In this document: positions 52,163-58,476 of the stretch, in pieces
Layout of the letters: every line of letters starts with the position of its first letter
Numbering within the stretch: position 1 is the stretch's first letter
From: an uncultured Stenotrophomonas sp.
GTDB taxonomy: Bacteria; Pseudomonadota; Gammaproteobacteria; Xanthomonadales; Xanthomonadaceae
NCBI GenBank assembly: GCA_913775725.1
Contig: CAJYNG010000019.1
Span: forward strand, 62,001 to 126,000
DNA length: 64,000 bases
Direction of reading: 5' to 3'
Translations under genes and position numbers: made by a program
The notes under the pieces: generated by a model
What the model was told of the DNA's origin: nothing
Databases searched by the model: none
Seen by the model: the letters and a program-made list of their open reading frames with translations, nothing else

Positions 52163-53110
52163 ATGCCGTTGAACGTCATCGTGGTGATGGATCCCATCGC
52201 CCACATCAAGATCGCCAAGGACACCACCTTCGCCATGCTGCTGGAAGCCCAGCGCCGCGGCCATGCCCTGCACTATGTGCGCCCGGGCGGCCTGGCCCTG
52301 GAGGGTGGCGTAGCGGTGGCCCAGACCGCGCCGCTGCAGGTGCGCGACGACCCGGCCGGCTGGTATGAGCTGGGCGCATTCAGCCGCACCGAGTTCGGCC
52401 CCGGCCAGATCGTGCTGATGCGCAAGGATCCGCCGGTCGACGCCGAATACATCTACGACACCCAGGTGCTGGACGTGGCCGCGGCGGCCGGCGCCTGCGT
52501 GGTCAACAACCCGCAGGGCCTGCGCGACTACAACGAGAAGCTGGCCGCGCTGCTGTTCCCGCAGTGCTGCCCGCCGACCCTGGTCAGCCGCGACGCCAAG
52601 GCCTTGAAGGCCTTCGCGCTGGAGCACGGCCAGGCCGTACTGAAGCCGCTGGATGGCATGGGCGGCCGCTCGATCTTCCGCAGCGGCCAGGGCGACCCGA
52701 ACCTGAACGTGATTCTGGAAACGCTGACCGACGGCGGCCACAGGATGGCGCTGGCACAGAAGTTCATTCCCGACATCACCGCTGGCGACAAACGCATCCT
52801 GCTGGTCGATGGCGAACCGGTCGACTACTGCCTGGCGCGCATCCCGCAGGGCGATGAATTCCGTGGCAACCTCGCCGCCGGCGGCCGCGGCGAAGGCCGC
52901 CCGCTGAGCGAGCGCGACCGCTGGATCGCCGCCCAGGTCGGCCCGGAGATGAAGCGTCGTGGCATGCGCTTCGTCGGACTGGACGTGATCGGCGACTACC
53001 TGACCGAGGTCAACGTGACCAGCCCGACCTGCGTGCGCGAACTGGACGCACAGTACGGCCTGAACATCGCCGGCACCCTGTTCGACGCGCTCGAGGCCGG
53101 CCTGCGCTGA
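52163..53110 (+). CDS. gshB: Glutathione synthetase
   Basis: 315 residues from ATG 52163 (MPLNVIVVMDPIAHIK); the open frame runs from 51587 but that overlaps pilG. ATP-grasp enzyme with VVMDPIAHIKIAKDTTFAML split at the N-terminus, VLKPLDGMGGRSIFR, NLAAGGRGEGRPLSERD and EVNVTSPTCVRELD. It adds glycine to gamma-glutamylcysteine. Its stop overlaps the next ATG (TGATG). Confidence 0.97.
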   Translation: MPLNVIVVMDPIAHIKIAKDTTFAMLLEAQRRGHALHYVRPGGLALEGGVAVAQTAPLQVRDDPAGWYELGAFSRTEFGPGQIVLMRKDPPVDAEYIYDTQVLDVAAAAGACVVNNPQGLRDYNEKLAALLFPQCCPPTLVSRDAKALKAFALEHGQAVLKPLDGMGGRSIFRSGQGDPNLNVILETLTDGGHRMALAQKFIPDITAGDKRILLVDGEPVDYCLARIPQGDEFRGNLAAGGRGEGRPLSERDRWIAAQVGPEMKRRGMRFVGLDVIGDYLTEVNVTSPTCVRELDAQYGLNIAGTLFDALEAGLR

Positions 53111-53994
53111 TGCCGTCCGCACCTGCCGTCCTGCCCCCGCCACCGCGCGAAGCGCAACGGCTGGGGGCGACCATCGCGCTGTCTGTGCTGGTCCACGCCC
53201 TGCTGATCCTGGGCGTGGGCTTCGCCGTGAAGGGCGATGCACCGCTGGTGCCGACGCTGGAAGTGATCTTCAGCCAGACCCGCACCGCGCTGACGCCGAA
53301 GCAGGCTGATTTCCTGGCCGCGGCCAACCAGGAAGGCGGTGGCGAGCACGACCGCGCACAGCGTCCGCGCGACAACCAGGCCGGTATCGTGCCGCAGGCC
53401 CAGTCCGGACTCAGCCCGGTGCCACAGCAGCAGCAATCGGCCGCGCCGGTTCCACCGCCGCAGGCACGGGTGGTCAGCAGCCGCAATGGCGAAGAGGTGG
53501 TCGCGCAGGCGCAGTCCCGGCCCACGCCGGATCAGCCCGAACCGGACGCACCGCTGAGCGCGCGCGAGCAGCGCGATGTGGAAATGGCGCGGCTCGCCGC
53601 CGAAGTGCATCTGCGCTCGGCACAGTACGCCAAGCGCCCGAACCGCAAGTTCGTTTCGGCCAGCACGCGCGAATATGCCTATGCCAACTACCTGCGTGCC
53701 TGGGTCGACCGTGCTGAGCGCGTAGGCAATCTGAATTACCCGGACGAGGCCCGGCAGCGCCGCCTCGGTGGCCAGGTGGTGATCAGCGTGGGCGTGCGCC
53801 GCGATGGCAGCGTGGAGAGCAGCCGGATCCTGCGTTCGAGCGGAACGCCGCTGCTGGATGAGGCGGCACTGCGGGTGGTGAAGCTGGCGCAGCCGTTCCC
53901 GCCGTTGCCGAAGACCGAAGATGAGATCGACATCCTGCAGGTCACCCGCACGTGGGTGTTCCTGCCGGGCGGCACCCTGCACGACGACCGGTAG
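53110..53994 (+). CDS. TonB-family energy transducer (TonB3-like)
   Basis: 294 residues. A transmembrane helix (about 21-42, IALSVLVHALLILGVGFAV), a Pro/Gln-rich periplasmic linker (100-150) and a C-terminal TonB domain: NLNYPDEARQRRLGGQVVIS then VRRDGSVESSRILRSSGTPLLDEA. In P. aeruginosa TonB3 lies beside gshB and pilG and is needed for twitching and pilus assembly, so this one may serve pili rather than iron uptake (inference). Overlaps gshB by one base. Ends into repeat locus C. Confidence 0.87.
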   Translation: MPSAPAVLPPPPREAQRLGATIALSVLVHALLILGVGFAVKGDAPLVPTLEVIFSQTRTALTPKQADFLAAANQEGGGEHDRAQRPRDNQAGIVPQAQSGLSPVPQQQQSAAPVPPPQARVVSSRNGEEVVAQAQSRPTPDQPEPDAPLSAREQRDVEMARLAAEVHLRSAQYAKRPNRKFVSASTREYAYANYLRAWVDRAERVGNLNYPDEARQRRLGGQVVISVGVRRDGSVESSRILRSSGTPLLDEAALRVVKLAQPFPPLPKTEDEIDILQVTRTWVFLPGGTLHDDR

Positions 53995-54086
53995 GGTTTT
54001 GTTACCCGGGCCTGCGGCCCGGGACCCGCTGGAGGCAATGTCAAAATCAACGTCAACAGCGGCGGTCGGGATGCTGGGCTTGGCGA

Positions 54087-54180
54087 GGCGGTGTGGGCTT
54101 GCAGGACACGCCGTGAACCCATCCATGGGGGCTCGATGGCGCCATCCATGGCGCCAACGGTCCTGCAAGCCCACACCGCC
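54087..54180 (+). repeat. Three-way-junction repeat, locus C copy 1 (forward)
   Basis: Perfect 21-bp arms (54087-54107 and 54160-54180) around a 52-nt core (54108-54159) with CCC-ATCCAT-GGG and TGGCGCCAT-CC-ATGGCGCCA. Followed by CTCTGACAG. Confidence 0.85.
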
Positions 54181-54239
54181 CCACCTCTGACAGATCGCGG
54201 CGCCTCATTGCTGGTAGGTGTCGAACTTGGTCGAGACGG

Positions 54240-54262
54240 TAGATCCACGCCATGCGTGGATG
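54240..54262. repeat. GTAGATCC SMAG variant inside locus C
   Basis: TAGATCCACGCCATGCGTGGATG: a small palindrome in the spacer between the two copies, related to that at 8374. Confidence 0.6.
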
Positions 54263-54340
54263 CGAGCGAAGCGATCCGCTTTCTACTTTGACTTTTCTTT
54301 TTCTGATTTTCCGTGGCGGACGCACATGGAAACTGTCAGA

Positions 54341-54524
54341 GGTCGGGCGGGGTGGGTTCGCGGGGGTGTCCGCGGCATGGATGCCGCGGCCAAGCCCCCA
54401 GGGGTGAGGGCGCTTTGCTTGCGAAGCACTGCTTCGCAAGCGCCCGAACGCACAGCCGCCAGCGGCTGGGCCGGACCGCGGAGCGGGGTTCACGGCGTCC
54501 CCCGCGAATCCACCCCGCCCGGCC
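54341..54524 (-). repeat. Three-way-junction repeat, locus C copy 2 (reverse) with an insertion
   Basis: Arms 54341-54366 and 54499-54524 (26 nt, two mismatches) enclose 132 nt instead of 52. The extra 80 or so bases sit in the loop of hairpin 1 and contain a near-perfect palindrome, GCTTGCGAAGCA-C-TGCTTCGCAAGC. Minus-strand hairpin 2 is CCGCGGCAT-CC-ATGCCGCGG. Preceded by GGAAACTGTCAGAGG. Confidence 0.85.
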
Positions 54525-54570
54525 AAGCGCGGCTTTTGATTTACGCGATCAACGCCTCGCCACGAGGGGC

Positions 54571-55284
54571 TCAGCCGTTGGCCTTCGCCTTCGCCTCGCG
54601 CGCGGCCTGCTGCTCGACCAGGGTCAGTGCCACGTTGTCGCGCAGGTACGCGGGCTCGACCTTCTCCGGCGCAATCGCCTCGCCGCGAGCGAACGCCGGC
54701 ACCGCCAGTGCCAGTACGTCCGATGCCCGCGGCAGCGCCGTGGCATCAAAGCCGCGCAGGCCGGTGCCCAGCTGGGTCACCAGTGCCCCCTCGGCCGCGC
54801 CGAAACCGGTACCGACACCGTAAGCCGGCAGCCCTTCCGGCAGCGCCACCGCAGCGGGTGCGCACACGCGTTCGGCATCACGCGCCACTGGCAGGCCGTC
54901 CACACGCTCGAAGCGCGCAACGTACAACTCCCCCATCCGTGCATCGATCGCCGACAGGATCTGCGTTTCTTCTGCCGGCGCCCGCAGCGCCAGCACCTGC
55001 AGCGTCGAGACCGGCAACAGCGGCCGGTCCAGGGCCAGTGCGATGCCCTGGGCAATCGCGATTGCCAGGCGCACGCCGGTGAACGCCCCGGGGCCGCGGC
55101 TGAGCGCAATGCCGTCCAGCTGGCGACGGCTGATGCCGGCGTCGGCCAGCAGCGCCTCGGCCCACGGCAGGCTCAGTTCAGCGTGCCGGCGCGGGGCGAT
55201 CTCGAAGCGTTCCAGCACCTGCCCATCGACATGCAGGGCAACGGAACAGGCTTCGGTGGCGGTTTCAAAGGCGAGCAGTTTCAT
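54571..55284 (-). CDS. tsaB: tRNA t6A biosynthesis protein TsaB
   Basis: 237 residues. ASKHA-fold: MKLLAFETATEACSVAL, RHAELSLPWAEALL, LSRGPGAFTGVRLAIAIAQG and SAIDARMGELYVARF. It partners TsaD/TsaE in making threonylcarbamoyladenosine on tRNA. It lies 9 nt after the helicase gene. Its last codons and stop (...KANG, TGA) fall within the end sequence of repeat locus C. Confidence 0.96.
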   Translation of the reverse strand: MKLLAFETATEACSVALHVDGQVLERFEIAPRRHAELSLPWAEALLADAGISRRQLDGIALSRGPGAFTGVRLAIAIAQGIALALDRPLLPVSTLQVLALRAPAEETQILSAIDARMGELYVARFERVDGLPVARDAERVCAPAAVALPEGLPAYGVGTGFGAAEGALVTQLGTGLRGFDATALPRASDVLALAVPAFARGEAIAPEKVEPAYLRDNVALTLVEQQAAREAKAKANG

Positions 55285-55293
55285 CGGATCGGG

Positions 55294-57342
55294 TCAGAAC
55301 AGGGGTAACGTGGCACCGGGCGCCGGCTCGGGGCCGGCCGCAACAGCGGCCGGGGCAGCCGCATCATCGGCCACGGGTGCCCATTGTGGCGTAAAGAAGG
55401 CCTGCACATCGGCCAGGTTGCGGGTACGGCGGAACGGCGGCAGTGAATCGAGGAAGACCCGGCCATAGCCACGGTTGAGCAGGCGTGGGTCGCACAACAC
55501 CAACACACCACGGTCGCTCTCGCTGCGGATCAGGCGGCCAACGCCCTGTTTCAGCGCAATCACCGCCTGTGGCAGCTGCTCATCGCGGAACGGATTGCCG
55601 CCCTGGCTGCGGATCGCCTCCAGCCGCGCCTCGTACACCGGATCGTCCGGTGCCGCGAACGGCAGCTTGTCGATCATTACCACGCTCAGCGCCTCACCCA
55701 CCACGTCCACGCCCTCGCGGAAACTGGCCGAGCCCAACAGCACGCCATTGCCCGATTCGCGGAAGCGCTGCAGCAGCGTCACGCGCGGCGCCTCGCCCTG
55801 CACGAACAACGGCCACGGCCCATCACGCAGTGCCTCGGCGGCCTCGCGCAATGCACGGTGCGAGGCGAACAACAGGAACGCCCTGCCCTGCGACGCCTGC
55901 AGCACCGGCCGCAGGGTCTGGATCAGCGCGGTTCCGAAACCACGCGCGGCCGGATCAGGCAGGCCTTCGGGCAGATAGCACAACGCCTGCTCCGGCCAGT
56001 TGAACGGGCTGGGCTGGACCAGTGTATGCGGGTCGTCCAGGCCCAGGCGGGTGGCGATGTGATCGAAACCACCGCCCACGGTCAGTGTCGCGGAGGTAAA
56101 GATCCATGCGGCTCGGCTGCGTTCGCGATGCTCGCGCAATGGACCGGACACATCCATTGGCGTGCGCTGGCAGCGGAAACCACGCGGCGTAAGCTCGTAC
56201 CAGAGCACATCGGCGGCGCTGGCGGTCTCCGCCGGATCGGTATCGAAATCGAGGGTGGGTTCGTCATCGCCCAGCCAGCGACTGAGCCGCGAGACCGCCT
56301 CGCGCGCCCGCGCATGGCAGGCATCCAGGCCCGCCGCCGCTTCGCGCAGTGGCTGCAGCGCCTGCTCCAGGGTCACCAACCCCGCCATCACCGTATCGAA
56401 TCCGTCGCGCACCTGTGGCATCGCCAGCGCTCGCCACTGCGTGCCACGCGGCGGCAAGCCCTCCATCGCCGAACGCAGCGCCAGCAGCGCCTGCTGCAAC
56501 TGGTCGACCGGTTCCTGCAGCGCTGACTGCGCGCCCCCGACTCCGCGCGCTTCGGCCAGGCAGTCGCGACCCAGTTCCTGCCACGGACGCATGCCAAAAC
56601 CTTCTCCGAAGAACTGCGCGGCCAGTTCGGGCAACTGATGCGCCTCGTCGATGACGAAAGCCTGCGCCCCCGGCAGCAGTTCACCGAAACCGTCCTGCTT
56701 CAGGGCCAGATCGGCCAGCAGCAGGTGATGGTTGACCACCACCACATCGGCGGCCTGCGCGCGTTGACGCGCGCGCACCACGAAGCAGTCATCCCAGAAT
56801 GGGCAATCGCTTCCCAGGCAGTTGTCGACCGTGGAGGTGACCATCGGCAGCAGCGGCGAGTCATCGGCCAGGCCTTCCAGCTCGGCGATGTCACCGAACT
56901 CCGAACGACCGGACCAGGCCAGGATCCGCTGGAACTGCGCTGCTTGTTCGGGGCTGGAAAAACGCGGCTCGCCCCGCGCCTGCTGCAGGCGATAGCGGCA
57001 CAGGTAGTTCGCACGTCCTTTCAGCAGCGCACTGCGCAGGCCGACACCGAGTGCCTGACGCACCCGTGGCAGATCGCGGTGGTAGAGCTGGTCCTGCAGC
57101 GCGCGGGTACCGGTGGAGATGATGGTGCGCAACCCGGACAGCAGCACCGGCACCAGATAGGCAAAGGTCTTGCCAGTACCGGTACCGGCCTCGGCCAGCA
57201 GCAGGTCACGCTGCTGCAGCGCATCGGCGATGGCTTCGGTCAGGTGCAGCTGTGCCGGACGCGGGACGAATGCATCCAGATGCGAGGCGAGCGCGCCGCC
57301 GTCGCTGAGGGCTTCGCGGCTGGCATGGACAAGGTCGGACAT
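55294..57342 (-). CDS. DinG/YoaA-family ATP-dependent DNA helicase
   Basis: 682 residues from ATG 57342 (MSDLVHASREALSDG); the frame extends to 57411 without similarity. XPD/Rad3-like superfamily 2 helicase: Walker A AEAGTGTGKTF (50-60), four Fe-S cysteines (YLCRYR and DNCLGSDCPFWDDC), DEAH in VIDEAHQLPE, motif III FTSATLT, and QGVGRLIRSESDRGV. E. coli YoaA is likewise next to tsaB and aids replication-fork repair; DinG is close. I favour YoaA by context. Confidence 0.92.
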   Translation of the reverse strand: MSDLVHASREALSDGGALASHLDAFVPRPAQLHLTEAIADALQQRDLLLAEAGTGTGKTFAYLVPVLLSGLRTIISTGTRALQDQLYHRDLPRVRQALGVGLRSALLKGRANYLCRYRLQQARGEPRFSSPEQAAQFQRILAWSGRSEFGDIAELEGLADDSPLLPMVTSTVDNCLGSDCPFWDDCFVVRARQRAQAADVVVVNHHLLLADLALKQDGFGELLPGAQAFVIDEAHQLPELAAQFFGEGFGMRPWQELGRDCLAEARGVGGAQSALQEPVDQLQQALLALRSAMEGLPPRGTQWRALAMPQVRDGFDTVMAGLVTLEQALQPLREAAAGLDACHARAREAVSRLSRWLGDDEPTLDFDTDPAETASAADVLWYELTPRGFRCQRTPMDVSGPLREHRERSRAAWIFTSATLTVGGGFDHIATRLGLDDPHTLVQPSPFNWPEQALCYLPEGLPDPAARGFGTALIQTLRPVLQASQGRAFLLFASHRALREAAEALRDGPWPLFVQGEAPRVTLLQRFRESGNGVLLGSASFREGVDVVGEALSVVMIDKLPFAAPDDPVYEARLEAIRSQGGNPFRDEQLPQAVIALKQGVGRLIRSESDRGVLVLCDPRLLNRGYGRVFLDSLPPFRRTRNLADVQAFFTPQWAPVADDAAAPAAVAAGPEPAPGATLPLF

Positions 57343-57449
57343 CAGAGGGAAAGGATACCCGGCCGGGCGCTGCCCGGCACCCGTTTCAAGCCAGAGCACA
57401 CGCAACGGCAACAGCGTTGCTCATGGCTCTGGGTTTCTACGTGCTGGGC

Positions 57450-57547
57450 GGGGCGGGAGGGGCAGGCAGGACACGCCGTAAACCCATCCCTGGGGGCTCG
57501 ATGGCGCCATCCATGGCGCCAACGGTCCTGCCTGCCCCTCCCGCCCC
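57450..57547 (+). repeat. Three-way-junction repeat, locus D copy 1 (forward)
   Basis: Perfect 23-bp arms (57450-57472 and 57525-57547) around a 52-nt core (57473-57524) with CCC-ATCCCT-GGG and TGGCGCCAT-CC-ATGGCGCCA. Followed by TTCGACAGTTTCC. The gap between the helicase start and this copy (57343-57449) shows no gene. Confidence 0.85.
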
Positions 57548-57583
57548 ACCTTCGACAGTTTCCCGGTGACGGGTGGACATGCT

Positions 57584-57608
57584 GCGTAGCGTCGAGCTTG
57601 CTCGACTG
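57584..57608. repeat. SMAG monomer inside locus D
   Basis: CGTAGCGTCGAGCTTGCTCG with GTAG head, one stem-loop. Confidence 0.55.
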
Positions 57609-57642
57609 GATTCAGAAGCAGTGAGTGGAACGGAAACAAGAA

Positions 57643-57683
57643 GGGGTCGGATCCGTTTTCCTGCGGAAAACGGATCCGACCCC
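57643..57683. repeat. GGGGTCGGATCC-type palindrome, copy 3 (perfect)
   Basis: Nineteen-nt perfect arms (GGGGTCGGATCCGTTTTCC and its complement) with loop TGC, inserted in the spacer between the two copies of locus D. Confidence 0.85.
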
Positions 57684-57764
57684 ACAACGAGTGCGCGCAG
57701 CGCGCGACCCGCTTTTGATTTTCTTTTTCTCTTCCGTGGCTGGCAGTACACGGAAACTGTCAGA

Positions 57765-57868
57765 GGCCGGGCGGGATGGGTTCGCGGGGATGTCCGCGGC
57801 ATGGATGCCGCGGCCAAGCCCCCAGGGACGGGTTCACGGCGCCCCCCGCGAACCCACCCCGCCCGGCC
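57765..57868 (-). repeat. Three-way-junction repeat, locus D copy 2 (reverse)
   Basis: Arms 57765-57790 and 57843-57868 (26 nt, two mismatches) around a 52-nt core (57791-57842); minus-strand hairpins CCC-GTCCCT-GGG and CCGCGGCAT-CC-ATGCCGCGG. Preceded by GGAAACTGTCAGAGG. The end sequence CACGAGGGGCTGCGCCGTTGG follows and abuts the lipoprotein stop. Confidence 0.85.
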
Positions 57869-57939
57869 AAGCGCGGCTTTTGCTTCTGGCTTCAGCGACC
57901 AACCCACAGCCACGAGGGGCTGCGCCGTTGGCTGGAAAC

Positions 57940-58476
57940 TCAGTACCGCTTGATCCCCGGCACCGTGCAGCCTTCCAGCTGCGCATGCGCCGACACCGCA
58001 TTTTCCTTCTCGCCCCGCGCCAGGCGCGACTGCTCGATCGTCGCCCAGTGCCGGCGGCACAGCGGCCCCGTCTTCGAACCCAGATCCACCGCCTTGCGCG
58101 CGAACGTCTCCGCCTGCGCCCACTGCCCCTGCAGCAGCGCCAGTTCGGCACGCTCCTGCAGTACCGCCGGGTCGCCAGCGACGATTTCCAGCGCATGGTC
58201 CAGGCTGCTGGCGGCACCGGCCAGATCGTTGGCCTGGCGCTGCGCCTGCGCGGTCACCCGCAGATCTTCCACCTGCGAATCACGCAGTGGCTGCACCGAC
58301 AGCTCCTTGTCGTCCGGACCCGCAGCGGCATTCACGGCTGCCAGGCGCTGCGCCGGCGTGGTGGTATCGACCGGCTTGACCACCGGCGGCGCACTGCTCA
58401 CGCAGGCGGCCAGAGCCAGGCTGAGGCCGGTCAAGGCGAGGGGCTGCAGCAGGGATCGCATGTTCATCGGCTTCAT
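57940..58476 (-). CDS. TPR-type lipoprotein beside PBP1b (LpoP-like)
   Basis: 178 residues from ATG 58476 (MKPMNMRSLLQPL), overlapping the mrcB stop (ATGA). A signal sequence ends in lipobox LALAACVSS (Cys about 27). The mature part has helical TPR-like repeats (RQANDLAGAASSLDHALEIV, DPAVLQERAELALLQGQWAQ, AETFARKAVDLGSKTGP). In P. aeruginosa and Acinetobacter, LpoP, a TPR lipoprotein, activates PBP1b and is encoded next to it; coupling to mrcB here points to the same role (inference). Alternative: an unrelated TPR lipoprotein. Ends at repeat locus D. Confidence 0.82.
   Translation of the reverse strand: MKPMNMRSLLQPLALTGLSLALAACVSSAPPVVKPVDTTTPAQRLAAVNAAAGPDDKELSVQPLRDSQVEDLRVTAQAQRQANDLAGAASSLDHALEIVAGDPAVLQERAELALLQGQWAQAETFARKAVDLGSKTGPLCRRHWATIEQSRLARGEKENAVSAHAQLEGCTVPGIKRY

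Noticed and set aside
54313..55308. 331-codon plus-strand frame over locus C and tsaB
   Set aside because: It is the antisense of tsaB joined to repeat sequence.
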